This document shows positions 1-13,400 of a stretch of 58,713 bases of DNA, in pieces; within the stretch, counting starts at the first letter, position 1, and every line of letters begins with the position of its first letter. Location of the stretch: the NCBI GenBank assembly GCA_013297755.1, contig JAAFIH010000006.1, positions 84,802-143,514 on the forward strand, read 5' to 3'. The notes under the pieces are model-generated. The model did not search any database and was not told the DNA's origin. It was given only the letters and a program-made list of their open reading frames with translations. The translations under genes and the position numbers were made by a program. Source of the DNA: Cytophagales bacterium. GTDB lineage: Bacteria > Bacteroidota > Bacteroidia > Cytophagales > UBA9547.

Positions 1-1440
1 TAATTGCTCAATACTGCTCCTAATACGGTTGCATTGATTGGGTATGTACCTACTGGACTTGCATTGGTAGCTGTGGTGGCATAGTTGTATGTTACCGCAT
101 CTGGGTTTATCAAGCCTGCAATCGATGAGGTTAATGCTGGTACATTGTCGCCTTGTGTCATGCTTTGGTTTAGGACTTGGACTGTCAAGTTGGCCTTGGT
201 TATCGTTATCGTATATCCTCGTGTGGCTGTGCAGCTGCCTATATTGCTGCTGCCTGTTACACTAAAATTATACGTTCCTACTACTGTGCCTAATCCTGTC
301 AATGCTCCTGTGCTATTGTTTAAGGTTATGCCATTAGGTAATGTGCCATTGCTTACTACAAAGGTGCTTGGTGTTAATGCTGCTGTGATTATGTCGTTGT
401 AGTTGGCTCTATACTCGTTTTGGGTCGTGGCCAACGCTCCTAAACTTTGGGTATTGACTTGTATATTGATATTATTTGAGGCTACACTGCCCCCTAAACC
501 TGTTACGGATACAAAGTATAGGCCTGTAGTAGTGGCTGTTACATTGGTTAGTGTAAGTAGGGTGCTTGTTTGGCCTGATATGATTGCATTGTCTTTGTAC
601 CATTGGTAGGTTAAATTATTGCCTGTGGCGGTTACTGATAATGGTATCGTTACGCCTGAGCATACCGTTTGGCCTGTGGTTTGGGCTACTATGTTCGTTG
701 CTTGGGGTACTATCGTTAAAATACCTGCGTTTACGACTAGGTTGTAATTGCTCAATACTGCTCCTAATACGGTTGCATTGATTGGATACGTACCTACTGG
801 ACTTGCATTGGTGGCTGTGGTGGCATAGTTATACGTAACAGCATCTGGGTTTATCAAGCCTGCAATCGATGAGGTTAATGTTGGTACATTGTCGCCTTGT
901 GTCATGCTTTGGTTTAGTACTTGTACTGTCAAGTTGGCCTTGGTTATCGTTATTGTATATCCTCGTGTGGCTGTGCAGCTGCCTATAGTGCTGCTGCCTG
1001 TTACGCTAAAGTTATACATTCCTACTACTGTGCCTAATCCTGTCAATGCTCCTGTGATATTGTTTAAGGTTATGCCATTCGGTAATGTGCCATTGCTTAC
1101 TACAAAGGTGCTTGGACTTAATGCTGCTGTAATTATGTCGTTGTAATTGGCTCTATACTCGTTTTGGGTCGTAGACAACGCTCCTAAACTTTGGGTATTG
1201 ACTTGTATATTGATATTATTTGAGGCTACACTGCCGCCCAAGCCTGTTACGGATACAAAGTATACGCCTGTTGTAGTGGCTGTTACATTGGTTAGTGTAA
1301 GTAGGGTGCTTGTTTGGCCTGATATGATTGCATTGTCTTTAAACCATTGGTAGGTTAGGCCTGTACCAAGTGCATTGACAGTAAGAGGTAAAGTTATACC
1401 TGAACACACAGTTTGAGATGCAGCAATACCTGTAATTGTT
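1..1440 (-). repeat. 744-bp in-frame tandem repeat (Ig-like + He_PIG-like + MBG-like)
   Basis: The sequence at 1 recurs at 745 with few differences, giving a period of 744 bp, exactly 248 codons. Each unit encodes an Ig-like domain, a putative-Ig (He_PIG-like, GTLPNGITLNN...TGALTGLG) domain and an MBG-like domain (TYNYATTATNASPVGTYPI). The second unit fades near 1370-1440, where it joins the preceding Ig-like domain. More copies probably continue to the left of the window. Confidence 0.85.
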
Positions 1441-4400
1441 GGTGCATAAATAACTGGCACTGGTGAAGATACAAGGTTAGAACTTGCACCATTCATAGCA
1501 AAACCAGATAAAGCACCATTAATGCCTGCCAAAGTTGTTCTATTAATTATAGTTGTAATGTTTGTATTATTATTGCCAGGAAAAGGAGTTTGATTAAAAT
1601 CATAATAAGCGAGTAAGTTGGGTTCATTACCAACTAAAGGTGTTGTTAATTGATTTCTGATTTGAGATTGAGTAAGTGTTGTGTTCCAAAAACTAAGATT
1701 ATCTAAAATCCCTGGATATTTACCACCCAAATCTGGTCTCATACCAACTATTAAACTTTGGCTTTGTAAATTATAATTTGTAAGATTATTACCAGTAGAA
1801 ACTAAGCTCTGCAAGTTTCCATCGACATAAATATTAATTCCACTAATACTTTGATTTCCATTATAAGAAATGGCTGCAAAATGCCAACTTCCATCATTAA
1901 AAGTATTTGAAGAATTTACATAAATGGCATTTGGAAAACCAACTAATGCAAAACCAACAGCACCTGATTGTAAGTAAGATTCTATCCCATTTGAACTAGA
2001 AACATTAGAAAAAATCATCCTCTGAGTAAGATTACTGGTGGTATTAAACCAATATGTCATAGAAAACATACTTGTACCTGTAAAACTTAAAGCATTACCC
2101 AAAGTAATATTATTACTAGCACCACCAAAATCCAACGCATTTTGGCAATTACTCACCCCAAAATTGATTCCATTTGATGTAATAGCACCACCTAAACCAG
2201 CAACAGATACAAAATAAGTACCTGTAACTGAAGCCAAAAGTGTGGTTGTGGTAGCACCAGCAATTGCAGTGCCATTTCTAAACCATTGATACGCCAAGCC
2301 TGAACCTGAAGCGGTTACGCTCAATGGTACAGTTACGCCAGAGCATACCGTTTGGCTGTTTGAAATCCCTAGAATGGTAGGTGAAGTGAAAGCATAAGCT
2401 CCATTGATAGTTGTGATAGAAGCCACCCAATTGGATGTACTATTATTAAGTGTAAAATTAGTTAAAGTTCCATTTCTATTATTTCCAGATAGGTCAGTAA
2501 GGGTGGTCAAACCTGCATTGTTTCCACTTGGGATACCTTGGTTAAAATCATAAGCAGCTATAAGTCCTGGGAATGTAGCATTTATGGTTCTATACAGATT
2601 GGCTTGAATATCTTGAGCAGATAATTCTACATTCCAAATACGCACATTATCCATTTGCCCATTAAAAAGATTTTGATTTGGATCGTAAGCTCCTAAATGT
2701 ACCAATGTACCAGCAGTATTGTTAGGCACATTGTTTGCACTAGCCACTCCAATACCATTTTTATATAGTTTCATTTGTTGGGTTGTGGCATTATATGTTA
2801 CCGCAAAATGATACCAAACGCCATTGGTAAGAACCCCACCAGGATCTACTACTGACACTACTGCATCTGTATTGCCGGCAGAAACAGTGCCATTGTTTGC
2901 CCAAAATACATGCGTATTTGTTGCTGAACCACCTGAAATAATATTATTACCAATTACGGCAGCGTTTAGTTTTATCCATGCCTCTTTGGTATAACTTGGG
3001 GTGAGTATATTGCCAAGGGTAACATAAGAACCCAAGAAATCCAAGGCATTGTTGCAACCCACATTTATTGCAATACCAGTGCTAGTTGCGTTTCCTCCCA
3101 AGCCAGAAACTGACACAAAATAAGTACCTGCACTTGTAGCCGTAACTCCTGTAAGTGTGAGTGTAGAAGCAGTAGCACCAGATATTAAACTACCATTTCT
3201 AAACCATTGATACACCAAGCCAGAACCAGTGGCAGTTACACTCAAAGGAACTGTTACGCCAGAGCAAACGGTTTGTGAAGCTGTAATTCCAGTAATAATA
3301 GGGGCTGTGAACGTAAAAGTGCCTGCAACTGTAGATAACGAAGTTACAAAATTGTTCGTAGCTCCAGTTCTAGCTAACGCTTGGAATCCAAAATGAAGGT
3401 TTCTACCTGATTTATCTAATACTTGGGAGATAGCAGTGTTGTCACCAGAAGGTATCCCTTGATTAAAATCTAATGCCAACACTAAACCTGGCATTGAGTT
3501 TACAGTAGTTTTATTCCAATTGCTTGCAATGTCTGATGCAGACAAAGCAATATTCCAAGCCCTAAGTTCATCTAATTGACCTTGAAAATATCTTGAATTG
3601 GCTCCTGCATTGAGTCCATTTCCTATACCATCATAACCTCCTATATATACATTAGCAGCATTTGGTGTAAGGGTAAAATTCCAATCGGTTTGAGAAACAA
3701 AGTTTCCGTTGATATATAGTTTTAAATTATTATTAGTGATTGTAGCATCATAAACCACTGCGGCATGATACCACTGATTAAGCACTGTACTAAAGCCTGT
3801 ATTCCAAGAAATAGGATTTGTCCAAGTACCTAAACGAGATTGTACTACGCACAGTTTATCGGCACCACCAGTCTCTCCAAAATTGATCATCCAGCCTCTG
3901 TTATCGCTATCGTCATCAAACTTACTTATCACAGTAGCCCATTGATCACCAGTTCTTCTAAACCAAAACTCTACTGTATATTGGTTGGTAAAGTCCAATG
4001 CATTATTATCAGGCAATGACATTGCTCCTAAATTTGCAGTAAAATCAAAAGCATTGTTGCAACCTACATTTATTGCAATACCAGTGCTAGTTGCATTTCC
4101 ACCCAATCCTGATACAGACACAAAATAAGTACCTGCACTTGTAGCCGTAACACCTGTAAGTGTAAATGTAGAAGCTGTTGCTCCTACAATGGCTACACTG
4201 TTTCTAAACCATTGATACGCCAAGCCTGAACCAGTGGCAGTTACACTCAAAGGAACTGATACACCAGAGCAAACGGTTTGGGATGAGGTAAGGCCTGTGA
4301 TGGTAGGGGCAGAAAAAACGAATGGAGCTGTAATAGTAGTAGTATTAGTTGCAATCACAAAGTTTGAAGTGGCTCCATTGAGTGTATAATTTGAAAATGT

Positions 4401-7400
4401 GCCTGTATTTCCATTGCCACTTTTATCTAAAATTGTGGTTAAACCTGTGTTGTCCCCTGATGCTATACCTTGATTAAAATCATAATATAATACCAATCCT
4501 GCAACAGTATTTGAAAAATTCTTGAAACGATTATTTTGAATATCTTGCTGTGAAAGCATAATGTTCCAAACTCTTAATTCGTCCATTATTCCTAAGAAAT
4601 AATTACCATAAGGTGTACTAAACCCTACTTTTAAAGTATGATTTTGAGGAATATTGCTTGTTTGACTAGGAGTTGATATTGTTTCTTTTAATCCATTAAT
4701 ATAAAAATCTACTGTTCCAGAATTTTTATTCCATGCTACTGCCACATGATTCCAAGTATTATCAGATACATTTTGTGTGCCAACATATTTACGCCAAGTG
4801 CTTATTCCTACTCCATCCACCCAAGGCTCTAAATGTAGCTTTCCGTTGAAAATATAAAAATTGTAGTCGCCATCTTTCCTAACTATTGAGCGTGCATCAG
4901 CAGTAGAATTGACTAAATTAACCCAAGCCTCAATAGTTAATTGATTAGCTCCAAGATTATTTAATATAGGATTTGAAGCTGTTGCTATTTGATTAAGGGC
5001 ACCATTTATATGCATTCCATTGTTACAACCCACTCCAAAACTTATGCCACTAGAAGTTGCATTTCCACCCAATCCTGATACAGACACAAAATAAGTACCT
5101 GCACTCGTAGCTGTAACTCCTGTAAGTGTGAGTGTAGATGCAGTTGCACCAGCAATTAAGGTATTGTCTTTAAACCATTGATACGCCAAGCCTGAACCTG
5201 TGGCAGTTACACTCAAAGGAACTGATACACCAGAGCAAACGGTTTGGGATGAAGTAAGGCCTGTGATGGTAGTTGGTGTAAAGATATAATTGCCTGTAAT
5301 TGTTGTTTGAGTAGAACTTACAAAGTTTGAACCACTGCTTGTCAAACCAAAACCTGTGAGCGTGCCATTATTGCCTAATCCGCTTTTATCAAAAACTATA
5401 GAAGTACCTATATTATTGCCTCCTGGAATGCCTTGATTGAAATCATAATACAAAATCAATCCAGGTACTGTATTCGATACATTTCTATTAAGATTTAACT
5501 GAATATCTGCTTGAGTTATTGCCCTATTCCAAATGCGTACCTCATCCATTGACCCAGTTAAAAATTCTGTTGATGGATTATACCCTATGCCTAAATTTTG
5601 TGAACCACCATTGCTGCCTGGCGTAAAACTTGATATAGTTTCTCTTACGCCATTGATATAAAACTCTGCTACATTGTTTCTATAACTTACCGCTATATGA
5701 TTCCACACGCCATGAGTTACATTTTGGGTGCCAATGTATTGCCTCCAAGCGGGATTGCCCATGCCATTTGGCCAAACTTCTAGGTATAGTTTTTGATTAA
5801 AAATAAAGAAATTATAATCGCCAACTTTTCTTACAATGGACTGAGCAGGTGATGAACTAGGTATATTCAACCAAGTTTCAAATGTAAATTGATTGGTAGC
5901 CAAATTATTGAAAACAGCATTTGCTGGTGGAGCAACGCCATCGTTAATGCCATCAAATACCAAGGCATTGTTGCAACCAATACTCAAACTAGCACCAGCC
6001 GAAGTTATGCTACCAAAACCATTGCTTACTACTGCAAAATATGTGCCAGATGTAGTAATACCTGTTAATGTCAATGTAGCCATATTTTGCCCAACTATAG
6101 AGTTGGCATTTCCTTGCAAGTACCAAGCATAGTTTAATCCTACACCTATGGCATTTACAAATAAATTTGTAGTTACCCCACTACATACCGTTTGGTTAGC
6201 TGGAGATGCTATTAAAGCAGGTGCACTAAACGAATTATCAGAAGCTAATTGCACATTTTCTGGATTTGAAGGCTGAGGATTACCTGTAAAACCTACTCTT
6301 AGCGTAAATGTACCCGTAGTAGTACCGTTAGAATATAATGTACCAAGACTAGCAGATCCACCAGCTCTAGCAACACCATATAACAAACCATTTTTAGCTT
6401 GATACAAAGACCCGTTGGGGACAGAACCATCACTATTACTATTAGTAAAATCTTTGAATATAGTGCCCCCTGTACCATTACTATTCATTTTAAACATTGT
6501 ACCTTGACCAAATGAACCACCAGAACTAAATAGCCCATAAAATGCACCATCTGTTGCCTGAAAAAGTTTACCATTTGGAGAAGCTCCAGTTCCATTGATC
6601 GGATTTTGTATAATTACAAATTCACCACTTGTGCTTACCTTAAAAAAAGATGAATTATTGGTTCCACCATTGCATAGACCATATAGCCAACCATCTGTAC
6701 CTAAAGCGAGCAAACCTTTTGGGCCAGAACCGTTCTCTGTGTCAGCAACAACTATATGTCTAATAACAGTATATGTACCACTATTGGTAATTCTAAAAAT
6801 TGTGCCTCTGGTTTCAGCACCTCCACTTGTACAAATACCATATAAATGACCATCAGTACCTAATGTTAGTCCAGTAGGTGAAGAGCCAGTTGCAGAGGCA
6901 CAATCATATAATTTTATAAATGTACTACCTGTGCTGTTTATTTTGTATATTGTACCCACACCATTTGCTCCACCGCTGCTATTCGCACCATAAAACCAGC
7001 CATCGCTACCTTGTACTAAGGTATGATTGGGATTAAAACCTGTTCCAGAGCTGTTATTTAAACTATTGAAGTCAAAAAGTTTTTGAAAAGACCCAGATGG
7101 GCTAATTCTAAAAATAGTACCATTACCGTTGGCACCACCTGCAATGTTTGTTCCATAAAACCAACCATCGTTTCCTTGTACCAATCCAGCTTGCAAATTA
7201 GATCCATCGGCAGTTCCACTAGGTACAAAAGATTTTACTACAGTTACAGCATTGGTTCTGGTGTTATATTTATAGATAGTACCGCCATTACTCGTACCCC
7301 CAGTAGATGAAGTACCCCATAACTCTTCGCAAACGGGGTCGAGTGTTATGTTAATACCACTAGAAGTTACATTACCACCCAAACCTGTAACCGATACAAA

Positions 7401-10400
7401 ATAAGTTCCAGCACTTGTGGCTGTAACTCCTGTAAGTGTAAATGTAGATGCAGTAGCACCTGCAATAGCTACACTATTTCTAAACCATTGATAAGCCAAG
7501 CCTGTACCTGAGGCGGTTACACTCAAAGGAACGGTTACGCCAGAGCAAACGGTTTGGGATGATGTGATACCCAAAACACTTGGCACACTATATATATATG
7601 TACCCAAAACTGTGCTACCACCAGTGGCAGCTACATAGTTACTTGTGGTTGGTGCTGTTAAACCAAAATTAATTAATGTTCCGTTTGCTCCTATACCCGA
7701 TTTGTCTAGCAAAGTAGTTTGGCTAGTATTGTTGCCGCCAGGTAGGCCTTGGTTAAAATCGTAATACACCACCAAACCTGGGGTAGTAGTAGATAAATTT
7801 TTGAAACGATTGGCATCTATATCTGTTTGGGAGAGAGCAATATTCCAAATACGGACTTCGTCCATTTGTCCATTATAAAAACTTGCAGAGCCCATTTCAC
7901 TACCTAATCTACAAATATTGCTACCAACAATGCTACCAGTAATAGCAAAACTACCTATTAAAACGCCATTTCGATATATTCTTTTGGTTTGCCCATCGTA
8001 AGTAGCGGCTATGTGTACCCATTGATTAGTGTAATTGGCAGGCACAATTGATATGTCTAGCTCATCCCATGCATTACCTTGATTTCTAGTTCCAAAAGAT
8101 AAAATGTTTCCATTGTTTTGGAAAGAGAAAAGAAATCCATTACTAGTAACTCCATCTGTTCGGAAAATTTCATAAAAACTGTTTGTAGTTATGTTTGCAG
8201 GATTTACCCAAGCCTCTAAGGTAATTTGATTTGCAGGTGCACCCGCAAAAGTTAATGGAAAAGTAACATTATCGTTATCGCCAAAAAACTGTAAGGCGTT
8301 GTTGCATGCACCAGCTACCGATACTGTAATTGGGGTACGAGTAGCAGAAACCAAATTATTGCCACTGAATGATATAATAACTAAGCCATTTGAAGTAACA
8401 TTGGATGTTGCACCATTTGTATTTATTTGATTGGTACCGCTATTGAATGAACCACCGCCACCAGCAGATTGTCCACTTATACCACCTGCACCACCAGAAT
8501 ATCCACCACCAGCACCTGAAGTTCCTTGGCAGCACCATTCTCCACCAGAGCCGCCACCATATCCACCTACACCACCTCCAGCACCACATGAGCCTCCACC
8601 ACCCCCTGTACCACCGCTGATAAAACTAAGACCAGGACCAGGAGGAGAACCACAAGAAGAAGTTCCACCATTCCCAGTTAATCCACCACCTCCTGCTGAA
8701 CCAGGACTACCAGCTCCACCATTTCCACTTGTACCTCCAATATAAGAACCACCTGAACTATTGCCTCCATTGTTCGTAGTTAAGCCAGGTTGTCCGTTAA
8801 TTGATCCTGCTCCATTTGCTCCACTACCACCACCTGCAATACAAAATGGATTGTTACTATTGTCTGTTACAAAAGTACCTCCTCCACCACCACCTGCATT
8901 GGTACTGTTACCGCCAGCACCGCCAACTAAAACTTTGAGTACTTGGCCAGGGCTTACTGCAAATGTACCCTGCATAGTAGCACCTGTACCCGCATTTATA
9001 GAGGCGTAACCAGTAGCGAGCCCACCCGAAGCCCCTCTAGATAAAATAGTGATACTCGTAACCCCGGCAGGTACTGTATAGTTTTGCATACTACCTGTAA
9101 AATTAAATGTAGTAGAAGCTGCATTTACAGTAGCCGCCTCAGCAAAGTAAGTAGTGGTTGTTGAAGGATTTACTGCAAAAGTAGAACCACTCGTAGTTGT
9201 ACCCAATGCTGTACCGCCAGTAGAAACTGTGTACCAAACTATATTGTTGCCTGTAGAGGTGCCCGTAAGCAATACGCTACCACCAGCACATACCGAACTA
9301 AGATTGGCAGAAATTACAGGACCAGCTAGACTACCTGTTCCTCCAACTGCAAAATCATAACTCGATTGAGAACATGAATTATTTAGAATAGTAACAGTAG
9401 CTGCTTTTGTTCCTAATGAAGTTGGGCGGAAAGAAAGATTAAAAGTAGTAGCGCTGCTACCTGCAAGTGTAGCAGGAAAACTGATTCCCGAAACTGTAAA
9501 CATACTTGCATCGGCTCCACTCAGGTTTATACCCGAAATACTTAAACTACTAGAGCCTGTACTCTGAATTGTAAAATTTTTGGTAATGACAGAACCAGTG
9601 ATGGTTGTGCCAAAATCGGTACCAGTAGCAGTACTTGTGCTAACTGTTCCTCTTGCAATGGTAATGCCATTGCCCTGCATATTTATTTCTTGAGAATTGA
9701 CAGTTAATGATAATCCACTCGAAGTTGTAGCACCACCAAAGCCAGAAACGGATACAAAGTAAGTACCAGCACTCGTAGCTGCAACTCCTGTAAGTGTGAG
9801 TGTAGAAGCTGTAGCTCCTGCAATGGCTACACTATTTCTAAACCATTGATACGCCAAGCCCGAACCAGTTGCTGTAACTGAAAGTGGAACGGTTAAGCCA
9901 GAGCAAACGGTTTGAGAAGAACTGATGCCAGTGATACTAGGGGCAGCAAATGTGTAAGCACCAATAACAGTAGTTTGAGCAGAACCAACAAAATTGGAAG
10001 TACTGCCATTTAAAGTTATATTAGTGAGAGTACCATTAAATCCATTTCCACTTTTATCTATTGCAGAGGTAATAGTAGTATTATTTCCAGAAGGGATTCC
10101 TTGGTTAAAATCCCAGTAGCCTACCAAGCCTGGTGTGGTTGTTGATATATTTCTAAATCTATTGTTTTGAATGTCTTGTTGCGATAGTGTTATGTTCCAA
10201 ATGCGAGCTTCGTCTATGATTCCATTAATATTAAATGCAGCTGCTTCATAATTTCCAATTCTTAAAGGTACACTTGATGGTACTATTGTAAATGCACTAC
10301 CAATAAATGTAGATGGTATCATAACTCCATTTACGTACATTGTAGCTACACCTTGACTAAGGCTGACTGCTACATGCGACCAAACGCCAACAGGAACAAC

Positions 10401-13400
10401 ATTTATATTAACGGAAGCATAATAACCGTTTTGAGCTTCAAAATTTAATTTTCCATCACCATTGACTACACCCCATGAATTAATAAACATTGCCCAACCT
10501 GGGGTTCCGTTGCCTCCAGTTTTTTTACTAAAAATAGTGTTCATATAATCTCCTGCAATGGTATTTGGTCTATTAAACACCCACGCTTCGGCAGTAAAAT
10601 TAGGACTGAGGTTGAGAGCAGCTATATCTCCAACTACAACTTCATCGTTGCCTCCATCAAAATCTAGTGCATTATTACAATTCGGAAACACAACTCCAGT
10701 AGAAGTAGAAGTTCCAAATTCGCTTGTAATTTGTACTATATATGTGCCTGTTGCACTGGTAAGAGCAGCTGTTAAATTTAAGGTAGGGGTTGTTTGTCCA
10801 CTTATGGCAAGTCCATTTCTAAACCATTGATAGGTAAAACCACTTCCCTGCCCAGTAGCTGTGATGGTATAATTAGCAGAGCCATTGATACAAACTGTAG
10901 GGGGAGTACCCATATTGGCAAAAGGTGCACCAAACTGGTAAGCCCCTGTAATGGTAGTGATAGAACCTACCCAGTTGGAAGTATTACCGCCTAAAGTAAG
11001 ATTGCTAAAGCTATTTAATGTTCCATTGTGATTGCCCCCTGCTTGGTCTATCAATGTAGTAACTCCAGTATTAACTCCCCCACCGATTCCTTGGTTAAAA
11101 TTATAAGCAGCTACCAATCCTGGCAAATTGCCATTGATGGTTCTATATACATTGGCTTGAATATCGTTGGGAGTACGAGCTACGTTCCAAACTCTTAATT
11201 CATCTATTTGCCCATTGAATTTGTTACAAGTACAACCACCATTACTTCCTTGGCGACCTATAATTGGATTGCCACTTGGATTTAAAATAAAATTAATGCC
11301 AATAGTTGTTTGCAATAATCCATTCACAAAAAAAGATAAAACTGGATTATTATAAGTAACCGCAACATGAGTCCATGTATTGTTAAGAATAGGTACACCA
11401 GAATCAAACCAATAAGGATTAGCAGAAGGATCTGAATTGTAAAATCTAAGTGTCCCATCTTGAACTTGAAAAATGTATGACCTATCAAGAGATCCATTTG
11501 AAGGTCCTTTAGAAAAAATAGTCATTTTACCATTACTACCAGCTTCAGGACGCACCCATGCTTCCATTGAAAACTGTGTACCAAAATTAAAATCATTTGG
11601 GTTATTTACTATCTCTACCCAAGGACCTGGTTGACCAGAAGTGATGTCTCCATTAGTCAAGAACTGCAAGGCATTATTACATGCTGTAATGGTAGTAACA
11701 TTCGAAGTTGCACTCCCTGCAATATTACTAGCCACTACATAATAAGCTCCTGAAAAACCAGACGTAAGTGAAATGGTATTTGCTCCAGCTATGCTTACGC
11801 CATTTCTAAACCATTGGTAATTGAGAAAACCACCGGTAAAGTTGGCTGTAATGGCTGCATTTACGCCACATACCGAAAGTGGGTTGGATATGGAAACAAA
11901 TGTGGGGGCTGGGGTAGACCAGGTGTTAAGTAATATTGCTGGAAACAGCACACTTGAACCATTGTATAATCCAACAGCAATGTCTGATTTACCATCTAAA
12001 TTCAAATCACCAATTGTAATTTGTGCTGGATTGTTAGTTATGTTAGTTACTGTAAAATCTAGCTTTGCACCAAAAGTTCCTAGTCCCGTGTTGGTCAAAA
12101 TACTTATCGTACCAACATTATAGTTACCCACTATCAAATCTGAAAAACCATCCCCATTTAAGTCAGAATTTCGTAAACCAAATGGTCCAGAACCTGTTGC
12201 ATAATTTACAAAAGTTCCGAAACCACCTGCTCCTGTTCCTGTAAGTACACTAATTACATTACTAGCAGTAATTGCAGCTGCTATATCGATGAAACCATCG
12301 TTATTAAAATCTCCTATAGTTACACCACTTGATCCACCTGCTGTTGTGTAATCAACTTTTGCTCCAAATGTGCCAGTCCCAGTTCCAGTCAAAACACTTA
12401 TAATAGATGTACTTGTGCTACCCAACAATAAATCAAGATTTCCATCTTTGTTTATATCACCAATATCTATTCCCCACACATTACTTTGAGCTGGGTAATT
12501 TGCACCTGTGGCAAAAGTGCCATTTCCATTATTAATAAATATGCCTACAGTACTGGTACTTGGTTGAGTAACAGCTAAATCCATTCTGCCATCTCTATTG
12601 AAGTCGCCCCCAGCTAATACATTTGGCGAAGGAGCGGTATTGTTGACAGTTCCAGATCCAAAAGCACCCGATCCAGTGTTTGTAAATACTGTAAAATTTG
12701 CACCTGAGTTATTTACAATAGCAATATCTGCCCTTCCATCTCCATTATAATCGGCAGCAACCAAACTTACTGAACCACCACCTGCACCTGAAGGATAATT
12801 TCCTATATTGGCAAAAGAGCCTGTTCCTGTTCCTGTAAGTATGCTAAAGTTATTGCTGTTGACATTTGCAGTTGCCAAATCAGGCAAACCATCTCCGTTA
12901 AAATCTGCAATAGCTACTTGATAAGGAGCGTTTCCAGTGACAGGGTTTATAATATTACCTAACAGAGTACTCGCAGGATACACCACGCCACTTACCCAGT
13001 TGGAACCAGTGCCTGTGAGGGCAAAATTGGTTAAAGTACCATTTTGAGGAGTGCCAGCAATATCTGTGAGGGTAGTAAAGCTAGTGTTATTGGCTGCTGC
13101 CACTACACCATTTTCGTTGAATGTGTAGTAAGCCGCAAGGCCAGCCTCGATGCCATCTAAATCTCTGTTATATGAATTTTGAATTTGGGCTGCCGTGCGG
13201 GCAGTATTCCATATACGTACTTCGTCTATCTGGCCATTAAAAAAATCTGCTGGTGCACCTCCAGTGTTTTGATGCCTAGACCCAATATACACTTGTTCGG
13301 TTGAAGCTGTAAAAAATATACCAGTAGTACTTGTTTGCAAAACTCCATTGATGTAAATAGTCAATGTACCTGTGCTGGCAGTGTATGTGCAAGCGATATG

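Noticed and set aside
1-1353. Plus-strand frames within the first 1.4 kb that look alike
   Set aside because: They are antisense shadows of the 744-bp repeat units of the giant gene.
8431-9009. Long proline-rich frames on the plus strand
   Set aside because: They are the antisense of the glycine-rich stretch of the giant minus-strand gene (GGN codons read backwards give CCN).
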